From Alphaproteobacteria bacterium Ga0077535 (GTDB taxonomy: Bacteria; Pseudomonadota; Alphaproteobacteria; Caulobacterales; Aquidulcibacteraceae): a stretch of DNA of 64,000 bases. The stretch lies in the NCBI GenBank assembly GCA_001464425.1, contig LNEK01000020.1, positions 496,001-560,000 on the forward strand, in the 5' to 3' direction. Under the pieces are notes generated by a model that was given only the letters and a program-made list of their open reading frames with translations, was not told the origin of the DNA and did not search any database. Made by a program: the position numbers and the translations under genes. Shown here in pieces: positions 27,266-36,938 of the stretch (position 1 is the first letter of the stretch; each line of letters starts with the position of its first letter).

Positions 27266-27959
27266 GGACGCCTCGTGCTTTCAAGAACGCCGCCGCCGCC
27301 GCGCGCTGCGCATCGCGCTTGGAACTGCCTTCACCGCGCTCGGCGGCAAAGCCATCGATGCGCGCCTCAACAACGAAGTGGGGCGCATGCTCGGGTCCGG
27401 TTTGTTCGATCACAACATAGCTCAAACCACGTTTCTTGGCCGCCGCCCACTCTTGAAGCGCGGTTTTCGCATCGCGCGGCGCATTGGCCCCGGTTGCGAA
27501 CGCCTCGCCCCAGAAGCGCAGGATGAACGCCCGCGCCGCATCGAGGCCGGCATCCAGATAGATCGCGGCGATTACGGATTCGCAGACATCGGCGAGAATG
27601 GCTTCCTTGCCGCGGCCGCCGCTGGCATCTTCGGAAGGGGACAGGATCAGCGCCGCCCCCAAATCCGCAGCCCGTGCGGCGTGAGCGCAGGCGTGGCGGT
27701 TGACTAGCGCGTTGTAGCGCGGCGCCAGCTCGCCTTCTTCTTCGCTTTTGTGCCGTTGCAGTAATTCATCAGCCACGACGAGGCCAAGCACACGGTCGCC
27801 TAAAAACTCAAGCCGGTCGTAGGAGCGCTTCTTCTTTGCGCCGTCGAGCGCACTGCCATGGGTCATTGCTTCGCGCAGCAAGGTGCGATCGGCAAACGTG
27901 TGACCTAGCCGCTGCTCCAGCGCGGCAAGACGCTCGTCATGCTTGCCCGGCCCGCTCAT
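27258..27959 (-). CDS. rnc: Ribonuclease III
   Basis: A 233-residue double-strand RNA endonuclease that matures rRNA. The signature RLEFLGDRVLGLVVADEL carries the catalytic acids, and DVCESVIAAIYLDAGLDAAR completes the site. The C-terminal dsRNA-binding domain spans ~160-230 (KTALQEWAAAKK, SSKRDAQRAAAAAFL). It follows lepB by 10 bases and overlaps era by 8. Confidence 0.96.
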   Translation of the reverse strand: MSGPGKHDERLAALEQRLGHTFADRTLLREAMTHGSALDGAKKKRSYDRLEFLGDRVLGLVVADELLQRHKSEEEGELAPRYNALVNRHACAHAARAADLGAALILSPSEDASGGRGKEAILADVCESVIAAIYLDAGLDAARAFILRFWGEAFATGANAPRDAKTALQEWAAAKKRGLSYVVIEQTGPEHAPHFVVEARIDGFAAERGEGSSKRDAQRAAAAAFLKARGVHD

Positions 27960-27969
27960 GGGGCCGCGC

Positions 27970-28737
27970 TCACTCGACGGATTTCAGGAAGCGATCGCCG
28001 CGGAAGCCAGTGAACAATGTCCAAGGCTGGAACAGCGATGTGGTGTTGTCGAACGACACAACGACGAACTGCGCCGGGCCGACGAGATTGTCGTACGGCA
28101 CAAAACCGACGACCGAAGGCACGCGGCTGTCCGCAGAATTATCGCGGTCGTCGCCCATCATGAAATAGTGGCCCGCTGGCACTTCGAACACGCGGGTGTT
28201 GTCGAGCTCGGTCATGCCTTTATCGCAGGTAACGTAACTCACGCCATTGGGCAGCGTTTCGCGATAGGTATGCACTTCGCCGATGACCGGACCGTTCTGG
28301 TCGGGGCATTCCTCGGTTGCGCCGAGCAACTCGCGTTCAACGGCCTGGCCATTGATGTGCAGAACGCCATTGATCACCTGGATGCGGTCGCCCGGCAAAC
28401 CGATCACGCGTTTGATGAAATCGCGGTCCGGATCGGGCACGGGGCGAAACACGACAACGTCGCCGCGCTCAGGTTCGCTCCCGAAAAGCCGGCCATGCGG
28501 GAGCAACCCTTCCAGCGGCGCGAAGGAAAAGCGTCCGTACCCGTAAGTCCACTTGGTGACGACGATGTAGTCACCAATCGCCAGCGTCGGCTGCATGGAG
28601 CCGGAAGGAATGCGGAACGGCTGCGCGATGGTGAAGCGCAGCACCATGGCCAGCGCCAGCGCGTAAAGGATCGTCTTCACGTTATCCCAGAAGACGCTCA
28701 TCGCGGGCGAACTGTCGCCGGTCGTGGTCATGCTCAT
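27970..28737 (-). CDS. lepB: Signal peptidase I
   Basis: A 255-residue membrane-anchored protease that removes signal peptides from exported proteins. One N-terminal transmembrane helix precedes the catalytic Ser (RIPSGSMQPTL) and Lys (DFIKRVIGLPGD), and GDDRDNSADSR is the conserved box near the C-terminus. ATG at 28737 is used; a second ATG two codons in is equally possible. The 126-base space to acpS may hold its own promoter. Confidence 0.95.
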   Translation of the reverse strand: MSMTTTGDSSPAMSVFWDNVKTILYALALAMVLRFTIAQPFRIPSGSMQPTLAIGDYIVVTKWTYGYGRFSFAPLEGLLPHGRLFGSEPERGDVVVFRPVPDPDRDFIKRVIGLPGDRIQVINGVLHINGQAVERELLGATEECPDQNGPVIGEVHTYRETLPNGVSYVTCDKGMTELDNTRVFEVPAGHYFMMGDDRDNSADSRVPSVVGFVPYDNLVGPAQFVVVSFDNTTSLFQPWTLFTGFRGDRFLKSVE

Positions 28738-28845
28738 ACTTTTCTCACATAGCGCCTGTGGCGGCGGCGGCGCTCAAAGCCCCGTCGTCACCCTAGACGT
28801 TTGTCCCACTGACCCTACCGACACCGGCGCGGCCAAGCTCTTCTC

Positions 28846-28862
28846 CCGACCGGCGAGGTCGG
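28846..28862. other. Short hairpin just after acpS
   Basis: CCGACC-GGCGA-GGTCGG forms a 6-bp stem starting two bases beyond the acpS stop on the minus strand. It has no U-run, so at most it is a weak terminator between acpS and lepB. The rest of 28738-28863 shows no gene. Confidence 0.3.
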
Positions 28863-28863
28863 C

Positions 28864-29289
28864 TCACACACCCGGCGGCGTCGGGATGGGTTCCGACTCC
28901 GCCGAAATAATGACGTAAGCGACAGCAAGCGGGAAATCGTCCGTCAATGTGACATGGACGAAAGGGGTGTAGCCCGCCGGGGTCATGGCGGCGAGCCGGG
29001 CGGCCGCGCCATTGGTCAATTTGATCGTCGGCTGCCCGCTTCGGAGGTTGGTAACCCCCATATCCCGCCAAAAAACCCCTTGTTTCAGGCCTGTACCCAA
29101 AGCCTTGGAGCACGCCTCCTTGGCCGCAAAGCGCTTGGCGAAGGTCGCCGCCCGCTCCAGCGGCTTACGCTCGGCCCTGGCCCGTTCGGCCTCGGTATAG
29201 ACCCGATGGGTGAACCGATCGCCAAAACGCTCCAGCGTTTTTTCGATACGGCGGATGTCGATGATGTCTGAGCCGATGCCGAGGATCAT
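28864..29289 (-). CDS. acpS: Holo-[acyl-carrier-protein] synthase
   Basis: A 141-residue phosphopantetheinyl transferase that activates ACP using CoA. Motifs are [26 protein letters not shown] with the Mg-binding Asp, and [18 protein letters not shown]. It lies between pdxJ and lepB in the conserved alphaproteobacterial order. It serves the same pathway as fabH and plsX at the left end of the window. Confidence 0.96.
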   Translation of the reverse strand: MILGIGSDIIDIRRIEKTLERFGDRFTHRVYTEAERARAERKPLERAATFAKRFAAKEACSKALGTGLKQGVFWRDMGVTNLRSGQPTIKLTNGAAARLAAMTPAGYTPFVHVTLTDDFPLAVAYVIISAESEPIPTPPGV

Positions 29290-29298
29290 GGGGCGGTT

Positions 29299-30057
29299 CT
29301 AGGCGCCTGCCCGCCCGCCGTCGATCCGGCGGCGCATTTCGCCCACCGCGTCCGCTAGTCCGATGAAGATCGCCTCGCCGATCAGGAAGTGGCCGATATT
29401 GAGTTCGGCGACCTCTGGAATGGCGGCGATCGGCGCTACCGTCTCGTAATCGATGCCGTGGCCGGCATGTACTTCGAGGCCGAGGCTCGCAGCTTGGCGC
29501 GCACCGGCCTTAAGCGCTTCCAGGATCGTAGCCGCCTCATCGGCAAGGCCATCGCGCGCAGCGTCACAGTACGCGCCCGTGTGAAGTTCAATCACTTGCG
29601 CGCCGGTGCGGCTCGCCGCTTCGATCTGCAAAGGATCGGCGCCGATGAAGAGCGAGACGCGGCTGCCGGCGTCGCGCAATTTCTGCACAAACGGCGCAAT
29701 CCAGTTATGGCCGCCGGCGACATCAAGCCCGCCTTCGGTGGTGCGCTCTTCACGTCGCTCCGGCACGAGGCACACGGCCGGCGGGCGATGCTTCAGCGCG
29801 ATCTCAAGCATCTCTGAGGTCACCGCCATTTCGAGATTGAGCGGCCTGCCGCGCTCGCGCAGCATCGCCGAGAGATTTTCAATGTCAGCGTCAGAGATGT
29901 GGCGGCGATCTTCGCGCAAGTGCGCGGTGATGCCGTCTGCGCCCGCTTCAAGTGCAACGATCGCGGCGCGCGCAGGATCGGGATAGGAAACGCCGCGCGC
30001 GTTACGGATGGTCGCGACGTGATCAATGTTGACGCCGAGACGGACGCGTTCGCTCAT
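29299..30057 (-). CDS. pdxJ: Pyridoxine 5'-phosphate synthase
   Basis: A 252-residue TIM-barrel enzyme that makes pyridoxine phosphate from deoxyxylulose phosphate and aminoacetone phosphate. It begins [17 protein letters not shown] and contains [23 protein letters not shown] and [12 protein letters not shown], with [10 protein letters not shown] near the end. The start at 30057 makes an ATGA overlap with pyrE; the 51-codon longer frame lies inside pyrE and has no family match. Confidence 0.96.
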   Translation of the reverse strand: MSERVRLGVNIDHVATIRNARGVSYPDPARAAIVALEAGADGITAHLREDRRHISDADIENLSAMLRERGRPLNLEMAVTSEMLEIALKHRPPAVCLVPERREERTTEGGLDVAGGHNWIAPFVQKLRDAGSRVSLFIGADPLQIEAASRTGAQVIELHTGAYCDAARDGLADEAATILEALKAGARQAASLGLEVHAGHGIDYETVAPIAAIPEVAELNIGHFLIGEAIFIGLADAVGEMRRRIDGGRAGA

Positions 30058-30638
30058 GCGGCGAGACCGCGTGAGCCGGGTTTCGTCGCTGGGATTGCCG
30101 CGAGCTCTGGCGGCAATTGGTCGGCGGGGTAAGCGGGCGCTGTCACCGCGGCGAGCGAGATGAGCTTTGCGCCGATATCGGCTTTGCCGCCGGAGCGATC
30201 GATCAGGCATGCGGCGCCCACGAGCTCACCCGGATGACCGCGGATCGCGTCGAGGCATTCGCGCGACGAGAGCCCAGTGGTGACGACATCCTCCACCATC
30301 AGCACGCGCTCGCCAGGTTGAATGGCAAAGCCTCGGCGCAACTGGAATTCGCCCTTCTCGCGCTCTACGAACATCGCCTTGGCGCCGAGATGGCGCGCCG
30401 TTTCGTATCCAGGAATGATCGCGCCGACGGCAGGCGAAATCACAACATCGATCTTGCCGAACGCGGCCTCGGCCTTCTGCGCCAGCGCCCGGCAAAGGCG
30501 CTCCGTCCGTGCAGGGTCCATGAACACGGCGTTCTTCTGAAAGAACACCGGGGAGTGGAGGCCGGAAGAGAGGACGAAATGCCCCTCCAGCAAAGCGCCG
30601 GCGGCGCGGAATTCGTCGAGCACTTGATCGTGATTCAT
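30054..30638 (-). CDS. pyrE: Orotate phosphoribosyltransferase
   Basis: A 194-residue type I phosphoribosyltransferase of pyrimidine synthesis. It shows [29 protein letters not shown] and the PRPP-binding loop [21 protein letters not shown]. It overlaps pdxJ by four bases downstream; rsh lies 53 bases upstream on the same strand. Confidence 0.95.
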   Translation of the reverse strand: MNHDQVLDEFRAAGALLEGHFVLSSGLHSPVFFQKNAVFMDPARTERLCRALAQKAEAAFGKIDVVISPAVGAIIPGYETARHLGAKAMFVEREKGEFQLRRGFAIQPGERVLMVEDVVTTGLSSRECLDAIRGHPGELVGAACLIDRSGGKADIGAKLISLAAVTAPAYPADQLPPELAAIPATKPGSRGLAA

Positions 30639-30691
30639 GCGCGCTTCTTACTCCTCCGGAGCGACCGCGTCATCTGCCGTATCGTGCGACG

Positions 30692-32935
30692 TCAGCCCTT
30701 TACGCGATCGACTTCCTTGACCGATTTGCTGGTGCGGATCGCGGCCAGGATATTGGTCAGGTGTTTTGCGTCGGCGACCTCGATGTCGAAAATCATGTCG
30801 AAGAAATCGCTGGTGCGTTTGGCCATACGCAGATTGAGAATATCGCCCTGGTTCTCCGCGATGATGCGGCAAAGCTCCGCCAGCACGCCGCGCTTGTTCT
30901 CGACCGTGACGAGAATGCGCCCCGTCGCCAGCGCCTTCTTCATCGCCGTCAGCGTCCAGGCAAGATCGACCCACGTTACGCTGTCGTCTTCCTCGAGCGC
31001 CGCGAGCTGCTCGCAATCGATCGTGTGGACGACGACGCCGCGGCCCGGAATCTGAACGCCGATGATGCGGTCGCCCGGGATTGGCGAACAGCATTCGGAA
31101 AAGTGCAGCGCAACGCCAGGCGTAAGTTCGCTGCCGGTGACATAGAGCTTGGCCTTTTCCCGCTCCATCGGACGGCGGCCCTGATCCTTGCGAACCTTTT
31201 CTTCAAGGCCAGGAAAAGCCGCCACAGCAACCGCACTTGCCTTCAGTGAGCCTTCGCCGACTGCGACGAACAATTCTTCCTCGTCTTCTTTGCCGAGATG
31301 TTCAGCGGCGTGCTGCAGCGCCGTGTCGGCCAATTCGTGGCCGTAGCGGTGCAGCGCATGGGAAACCAGATCGCGGCCGAGCCGGGCGAACTGCTCGCGC
31401 TTGGCGCTGCGTTCGAGCCGACGTTGAGCAGACTTTGCACGGCCCGTCTTCGTCAGGTTTTCGAAACCGGGCACGGGAGCAATCTTCTCGCCGACCACGA
31501 TTTCAACGACGTCCCCGTTGCGGAGCGCAGTGCGTAACGGGCGCTCGACGCCGTTAATCCGCGCGCCCGCGCAGCGATCGCCGATTGAGGAGTGGACGGC
31601 GTAAGCGAAATCGAGCGGCGTCGCGCCTTGCGGCAGCGGGATCAGCGCCCCCTTCGGCGTGAAAGCGAAGACGTGATCGGTGTACATTTCGAGCTTGGCA
31701 TGCTCGAGAAATTCCTGCGCCTCGCCGCCATGCTCAGCGATTTCAAGCAACGAGCGGGTCGCCTCGCGCGCATCAAGACCAACTGACGCCGCTAGTTCCT
31801 CATCAAAACCGTAGGATTCGTTTTTATAACGCCAGTGCGCTGCAACACCGTTCTCGGCAATCGCATCCATCTCTTCAGTACGGATTTGGATTTCAACGCG
31901 CACATTGCCGGGCCCGATCACAATCGTATGGATCGAGCGGTAGCCGTTCGGCTTTGGGTTGGAGATATAATCTTCCACCTGATCCGGCACGCAGCGCCAC
32001 GTCTGGTGGATCAAACCCAGCGCTCGATAACAATCATCGGGATTGTTCACGATCACGCGAAACGCATAAACGTCCGCCAGATCGGCGAACTCCATGCTTT
32101 TGCGCTGCAGCTTGCGCCAGATTGAGTACGGCTGCTTCTCGCGTCCGAACACGCGCGCATCGATGCCCGCGAACTCAAACACTTCCATAATCGTTTGGAT
32201 GATGATGGCGACGTTGGCGCCTTTCTCGATCCGCAGCTGCTCGAGCCGCGCGAAGATCGCAGCTTCCGCTTCCGGGAACGCCTCATGAAATGCGAGGCTC
32301 TCCAATTCCCTCGCCATCTTCTCGATGCCGATGCGCCGCGCCAGAGGCCCGTAGATTTCGAGCGTCTCCATCGCGATGCGCTGACGCTTTTGCTTGGTCG
32401 GGATGTGGCTGAGCGTGCGCATGTTGTGCAGGCGATCGGCCAGCTTCACGATCAGCACGCGCACATCGCGCGACATCGCGAGAATGAACTTCTGCAGGTT
32501 TTGCGCCTGCTTGTTTTCTTCCGACTGGATCTCAAGCTTCGAAAGCTTGGTGACGCCCTCGACCAGATCGGCGATCTGCCCGCCGAACATGCCTTCGATT
32601 TCTTCGCGCGTGGCTTCAGTGTCTTCGATCGTGTCGTGCAGAAGCCCGGCGACGATCGTCGCCGCATCGAGTTTGTACTCAGTGAGGATGCCTGCGACTT
32701 CGATCGGATGCGCGAAGTATGGATCGCCTGAATGGCGCTTCTGGCTGCCGTGCTTAGCCGTCGCGTACACGTAAGCGCGGTTGATCAGGCTTTCATCGAG
32801 TGAGGGATCGTACGCCCGCACGCGCTCAACCAGTTCGAACTGGCGCAGGTAGCGCGTGCGCGGCGGCGCGTCTCCCGCGCCAGCCTGTTTGGAGCCAGCG
32901 GGGGTTTTGGCGGCGACTCCGTCACCGCCTGACAT
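30692..32935 (-). CDS. rsh: Bifunctional (p)ppGpp synthetase/hydrolase (Rsh)
   Basis: A 747-residue stringent-response enzyme. Residues ~60-210 form the HD hydrolase domain (SGDPYFAHPIEVA, GLLHDTIEDTEA). The synthetase domain spans ~240-390 (DVYAFRVIVNN, PNGYRSIHT, VEIQIRTEEMD). TGS lies ~415-480, and a C-terminal ACT domain ends the protein. Both catalytic halves look intact, as expected for the single long RelA/SpoT protein of alphaproteobacteria. It lies three bases from rpoZ, whose product also senses ppGpp in some bacteria. Confidence 0.95.
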   Translation of the reverse strand: MSGGDGVAAKTPAGSKQAGAGDAPPRTRYLRQFELVERVRAYDPSLDESLINRAYVYATAKHGSQKRHSGDPYFAHPIEVAGILTEYKLDAATIVAGLLHDTIEDTEATREEIEGMFGGQIADLVEGVTKLSKLEIQSEENKQAQNLQKFILAMSRDVRVLIVKLADRLHNMRTLSHIPTKQKRQRIAMETLEIYGPLARRIGIEKMARELESLAFHEAFPEAEAAIFARLEQLRIEKGANVAIIIQTIMEVFEFAGIDARVFGREKQPYSIWRKLQRKSMEFADLADVYAFRVIVNNPDDCYRALGLIHQTWRCVPDQVEDYISNPKPNGYRSIHTIVIGPGNVRVEIQIRTEEMDAIAENGVAAHWRYKNESYGFDEELAASVGLDAREATRSLLEIAEHGGEAQEFLEHAKLEMYTDHVFAFTPKGALIPLPQGATPLDFAYAVHSSIGDRCAGARINGVERPLRTALRNGDVVEIVVGEKIAPVPGFENLTKTGRAKSAQRRLERSAKREQFARLGRDLVSHALHRYGHELADTALQHAAEHLGKEDEEELFVAVGEGSLKASAVAVAAFPGLEEKVRKDQGRRPMEREKAKLYVTGSELTPGVALHFSECCSPIPGDRIIGVQIPGRGVVVHTIDCEQLAALEEDDSVTWVDLAWTLTAMKKALATGRILVTVENKRGVLAELCRIIAENQGDILNLRMAKRTSDFFDMIFDIEVADAKHLTNILAAIRTSKSVKEVDRVKG

Positions 32936-32938
32936 GGC

Positions 32939-33289
32939 TTAATACCGTTCGTCGCGCTGGGCTTCGGCTTCCTGCTGCAGCGCCCGCAGGACGTCCTCTT
33001 CGCTGGTGTCGACCGGCGCGGCGAGGGCGAGGCGATCCTGCTCGTCTTCAGCCTGGGTTGCAGGCTGCACGTCCTGATAGAGCATCACGTAGCTGTCGCG
33101 GAGCTCTTCGGGGCTGACGGCGGAATCGGCGATTTCGCGCAGCGCCACGACCGGGTCTTTATCCCGGTCCCGGTCCACAAGTGGTTCAGAACCTGAGGAA
33201 ATATTGCGTGCGCGATGGGCCGAGAGCAGCACCAGCGAGAACCGGTTCGGGATCTTATCAACGCAGTCTTCGACGGTTACGCGAGCCAA
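32939..33289 (-). CDS. rpoZ: RNA polymerase omega subunit
   Basis: A 116-residue subunit that stabilises beta' in RNA polymerase. The family block is [32 protein letters not shown], then [12 protein letters not shown]. The start is a TTG at 33287-33289, with GGAAGC a few bases upstream; this gives the expected L/M-ARVTVED terminus. The C-terminal ~55 residues are acidic and variable. It is the first gene of the rpoZ-rsh-pyrE-pdxJ run. Confidence 0.93.
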   Translation of the reverse strand: MARVTVEDCVDKIPNRFSLVLLSAHRARNISSGSEPLVDRDRDKDPVVALREIADSAVSPEELRDSYVMLYQDVQPATQAEDEQDRLALAAPVDTSEEDVLRALQQEAEAQRDERY

Positions 33290-33399
33290 GGCGTGCTTCC
33301 TTCGGTCAAAAATGATCGGAATGGTTCGCCAACCTAGTGGGGCCGGCGGTTTTTCGCAATGCACCGCACCACCGCAGGCGCGAAAAGCGCAGGACCGCC

Positions 33400-33924
33400 C
33401 TATTCCGCCGGATCGACCAAGCTCCCTACGAGGCGGTAAGTGGAGACCACCATCAGGCCGGCCAGCAGTTCGGCGGGTGTTTGCCGAAGGATGGGGTGCA
33501 GCCAGTCAGTGCCGAGCTCCGCCAATGGCGCGAGCACGAATGCGCGCTCGTGCATGCGGGCATGGGGGATATCGATGCCATCAAACGATCCGGCGAGATC
33601 TCCGATGGAAACGATATCCAGATCCAAAGTTCGGGGTTCCCATTTCTCCCGCCGAGTGCGTCCGAAGCGCCCCTCGATTTCCCGCAAAGCCGCGTACAGC
33701 GATTGCGGCGTGAACTCAGACGCGTCGATCTCCACAACTGCGTTGTGATAGTCCGCCTGCCCGCTGCCGGCGGGCCACGCCTCGGTGCGCCACACGCTTG
33801 ATCTAGCGAGCAACACAAAGCCAGCTTCGCGCATTGCAACAAGTGCGCGTTGTAGCAACTCGCAGCCTTCGGCGCCCCCGAATGGCATGTTGGTGCCCAA
33901 GGCAATGAAAGCGCTGGCGTGCAT
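33400..33924 (-). CDS. folK: 2-amino-4-hydroxy-6-hydroxymethyldihydropteridine pyrophosphokinase
   Basis: A 174-residue HPPK of folate synthesis. Conserved parts are [33 protein letters not shown], and the ATP/Mg signature [12 protein letters not shown] followed by [20 protein letters not shown]. The ALGTN entry replaces the usual ALGSN. It is upstream of rpoZ; the 110-base space has no visible gene and may carry the rpoZ promoter. Confidence 0.94.
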   Translation of the reverse strand: MHASAFIALGTNMPFGGAEGCELLQRALVAMREAGFVLLARSSVWRTEAWPAGSGQADYHNAVVEIDASEFTPQSLYAALREIEGRFGRTRREKWEPRTLDLDIVSIGDLAGSFDGIDIPHARMHERAFVLAPLAELGTDWLHPILRQTPAELLAGLMVVSTYRLVGSLVDPAE

Positions 33925-33986
33925 TAAGCGATATCGACTAGAGCCCAGGAAATGCAGAGTGGCGCATCATTTCCGAACGTACGCCA

Positions 33987-34631
33987 ATGAGCGCAACGCC
34001 GCCAGAAGCGCCAAAGGATTGCTCGCTTTGCCCGCGGCTCGCGGCGTATCGCGAACAGAACAAGCGCGCTGAGCCCTCTTGGTTCAACGGCGCCGCACCC
34101 TCCTTCGGTGACGCGAACGCGCGTTTGCTGATTGTGGGCCTTGCGCCAGGCCGTACTGGCGCCAACCGGACCGGACGGCCGTTCACGGGCGATTACGCTG
34201 GCGACCTCCTCTACGGCACATTGAAAAAGCTGGGCCTAGCGGAAGGGGAGTACCGCGCAGACCCTGCTGATGGTTTCACCCTGAAAGGTGCGATGATCAC
34301 CAACGCTGTCCGCTGCGCACCCCCAGAAAACAAACCGACGCCTGCCGAGATCGCCACCTGCCGGCCCTTCCTCGCTTCCCGCGTGAGCGGCTTGCCGAAG
34401 CTGCGCGCGATGCTGGCGCTTGGCTCGATCGCGCACGAAAGCGTGCTGCGCGCGCACGCAGTAAAACCCAGCGCGGCAAAGTTTGGCCATGGCGCCGAAA
34501 CGCTCCTGCCAGGCGGCTGCATCATGGTGTCGAGCTATCATTGCTCGCGCTACAACACGCAGACGCGGCGCCTCACCACGGAGATGTTCGAAACCGTTAT
34601 GGCGCGCGCGAAGGCCATCGCCTTCGGCTAG
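33987..34631 (+). CDS. Uracil-DNA glycosylase, family 5 (UDGb type)
   Basis: A 214-residue DNA repair enzyme removing uracil and other deaminated bases. Cys12 and Cys15 at the N-terminus plus NAVRC and IATC supply four iron-sulphur ligands. Motif A is GLAPGRTGANRTGRPFTGD, which lacks the polar catalytic residue of families 1 and 4, and motif B is SYHCSRYNTQTRRLT; both point to family 5. It shares a CTAG stop overlap with the convergent TPR lipoprotein gene. No LexA box is seen upstream. Confidence 0.9.
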   Translation: MSATPPEAPKDCSLCPRLAAYREQNKRAEPSWFNGAAPSFGDANARLLIVGLAPGRTGANRTGRPFTGDYAGDLLYGTLKKLGLAEGEYRADPADGFTLKGAMITNAVRCAPPENKPTPAEIATCRPFLASRVSGLPKLRAMLALGSIAHESVLRAHAVKPSAAKFGHGAETLLPGGCIMVSSYHCSRYNTQTRRLTTEMFETVMARAKAIAFG

Positions 34632-35461
34632 ATCTGAATATTGTAGCTCTCATAAAGTCGCGCCACCCCGGGCTCGGCCCGCTCGGCAGCCGCCATGTCC
34701 GCTTGACCCGCTTGCGTCTGCCCTAAGCGAACGCGCGCTACGCCGCGGCCATAGCGATAGTGCGCGCTATTGGGCTCAAGCGCGAGCGCAGCCTCATAAT
34801 CGGCCAAAGCCGCCGCGTGATCACCGCGCTTCAGGTAGACTAGCCCGCGACTGTCCAAGGCCGCGGCCATGCGTGGCTCGAGACGCAAAGCTTCGTTGCA
34901 ATCAGCCAGCGCAAAATCCAGTTCATCGCCTTCGACCGCGCGTATCCAGCAGCGATTGTTCCAGAGCGACGCGTCGCTAGGCCGGCGCGCGAGAGCCTCA
35001 GAGACAATATCGAGTTGGCTCGCCAGCGCCGTTGTCTCACCACGCAGCGCCTCCGCGCGCCCCTGCAGAGCGATTGGATGATTGGGCTCAAGCGCCAGAG
35101 CCGCATCATAGTCACGCAAAGCGTGGTCGTAGGCGGCGCGCGCAAAATGCAGCCGCGCGCGCTCGACATAGGCGCCGCTCAGCATCGGATCGATGCGAAG
35201 CGCACGGCCGAAATCGGCGACTGCGCGTGCATCTTGCTCGGTGTCCGCCCGCAAAATTCCGCGCTGAAGCAGCGCCTGGGCGCGCCGCGCCGGATCGTCC
35301 GTCGCCGCTGCGATCACTGCCGAGCACGCCTCGATTCGTTGATCAGCGAGCGCGGCGCCGCCTTCGCAGAGCCGCCATTGTTGAGCGAGTTGCACCGCTG
35401 GATCGGCCGGGGCGCAGGCCGCAAGCGTCGCGATTACGATCACTCCCGCCAGCGCGCGCAT
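34628..35461 (-). CDS. TPR-repeat lipoprotein
   Basis: A ~277-residue envelope protein. A signal sequence ends in the lipobox LAAC, and about five tetratricopeptide repeats follow (for example ALRDYDAALALEPNHPIALQGRAEALRG and LADYEAALALEPNSAHYRYGRG). It is likely an adaptor in an envelope complex. The ATG at 35461 follows the smpB stop by one base; a GTG at 35470 overlapping smpB is the alternative. Confidence 0.85.
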   Translation of the reverse strand: MRALAGVIVIATLAACAPADPAVQLAQQWRLCEGGAALADQRIEACSAVIAAATDDPARRAQALLQRGILRADTEQDARAVADFGRALRIDPMLSGAYVERARLHFARAAYDHALRDYDAALALEPNHPIALQGRAEALRGETTALASQLDIVSEALARRPSDASLWNNRCWIRAVEGDELDFALADCNEALRLEPRMAAALDSRGLVYLKRGDHAAALADYEAALALEPNSAHYRYGRGVARVRLGQTQAGQADMAAAERAEPGVARLYESYNIQI

Positions 35462-35462
35462 G

Positions 35463-35936
35463 TCAGCCACGATCCCGTATCAACCGCGCCTGCTGGCGCT
35501 TCCAGTCACGATCTTTCGTCGCTTCGCGCTTGTCATGCGCTTTCTTGCCCTTCGCGAGCGCGATCTCGACTTTGGCGATACCACGATCGTTGAAATAGAG
35601 CTTGAGCGGCGCGATCGTTCGGCCCTCACGCTCCACGGCGATGATGAGCTTCTTCAACTCGCGGCTACGCACCAAGAGTTTCCGGCGCCGCCGCGGCTCA
35701 TGATTGAACTGCCCGGCCGGCGGGTATTCAGGGATTGTCGCGTTGATCAACCAGAGTTCGCCGCCCTCCGTGCCAGCGTAGCTTTCCGCGATGTTCGCCC
35801 GCCCAGAGCGTAAGGACTTCACCTCGGTGCCCACCAACTGGACGCCAGCCTCCAGTGAATCTTCGATCGCATAATCGAACCGCGCACGGCGGTTCTCGGC
35901 GATGAGTTTGCGGTTAGGATCTGCCTTCTTCGCCAT
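35463..35936 (-). CDS. smpB: SsrA-binding protein SmpB
   Basis: A 157-residue tmRNA partner in ribosome rescue. It has [32 protein letters not shown] and a basic C-terminal tail ([22 protein letters not shown]) that enters the mRNA channel. tmRNA itself is not in the window. The gene is packed three bases after dapA and one base before the TPR gene. Confidence 0.97.
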   Translation of the reverse strand: MAKKADPNRKLIAENRRARFDYAIEDSLEAGVQLVGTEVKSLRSGRANIAESYAGTEGGELWLINATIPEYPPAGQFNHEPRRRRKLLVRSRELKKLIIAVEREGRTIAPLKLYFNDRGIAKVEIALAKGKKAHDKREATKDRDWKRQQARLIRDRG

Positions 35937-35939
35937 AAC

Positions 35940-36839
35940 TTAGATCAGCCCCGCATGAGTCATGGCGGCGCGAACCTGCGCCTTGGCCGCATCGCTGCAG
36001 GCCAGAAGTGGTAAGCGCACCTCATCGCTGCACAGTCCCAGAAGCGAGCAGGCATACTTCGCCGGCGCCGGCGACGGCTCTACGAAGAGCGCCCTGTGCA
36101 AAGGCGCAAGCAAGTCGTCGATCTCACGCGCTGCATCAAACGCACCTTGCCGCGTTGCATCCTGCAAGCGCGCGCACAACCCCGGCGCCACATTCGCCGT
36201 CACGGAAATGCAGCCGACACCACCTTCGGCATTGAACCCAATAGCGCTCGGATCTTCACCCGACAGCTGCACAAAATCCTCACCGCAAAGCGCCCGATGG
36301 CGCGCAACGCGAGAGAGATCGGCGCTCGCATCCTTACACCCCACAACGTTGGAGAGTTTCGCCAACCGTCCCATCGTCTCGGCGCTGATATCCACAACGG
36401 TTCGGCCCGGTACGTTGTAGGCGATGATTGGAATATCCACCGCGTCATTGACGGCCGCGAAATGCGCGACCATCCCGTCCTGGCTTGGCTTGTTGTAATA
36501 AGGCGCCACCACCAGCACCGCGTCGGCGCCGGCATCCTTCGCCGCGCGCGCCAACTCCACTGCATGCGCAGTATTGTTCGACCCCGCGCCGGCGATAACG
36601 GGAACTTTCCCCGCAGCCGTCTCAACGCAGAGTTCAACGACACGCATATGCTCTTTAAAGCTCAGCGTGACGCTCTCGCCTGTGGTGCCGCACGGCACCA
36701 GAGCGTGCGATCCCTCGCGAATCTGCCGTTCCACCATGGTTTGGAAGGCACGTTCATCCAGGATTCCGTTTCGGAATGGCGTAATGAGAGCCGGAATCGA
36801 CCCATAGAACTTGGCGGAGGAGGCGCGCGGATGTGGCAT
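35940..36839 (-). CDS. dapA: 4-hydroxy-tetrahydrodipicolinate synthase
   Basis: A 299-residue aldolase-type TIM barrel condensing pyruvate with aspartate semialdehyde for lysine and diaminopimelate synthesis. It shows [24 protein letters not shown], Tyr141 in [10 protein letters not shown] and the Schiff-base Lys169 in VVGCKDAS. The start at 36839 gives the normal length; the longer frame runs into the divergent transglycosylase region. dapF of the same pathway is at the right edge of the window. Confidence 0.95.
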   Translation of the reverse strand: MPHPRASSAKFYGSIPALITPFRNGILDERAFQTMVERQIREGSHALVPCGTTGESVTLSFKEHMRVVELCVETAAGKVPVIAGAGSNNTAHAVELARAAKDAGADAVLVVAPYYNKPSQDGMVAHFAAVNDAVDIPIIAYNVPGRTVVDISAETMGRLAKLSNVVGCKDASADLSRVARHRALCGEDFVQLSGEDPSAIGFNAEGGVGCISVTANVAPGLCARLQDATRQGAFDAAREIDDLLAPLHRALFVEPSPAPAKYACSLLGLCSDEVRLPLLACSDAAKAQVRAAMTHAGLI

Positions 36840-36938
36840 TGGCGCGATTCCTGCCACAGTGTCGGGCAAGGTTAAATAGCGGCGCGCCAACTGCGGCGTG
36901 CTGGGACACCGTTGTTTCGTATCGGTGCGGAGAAGGTT

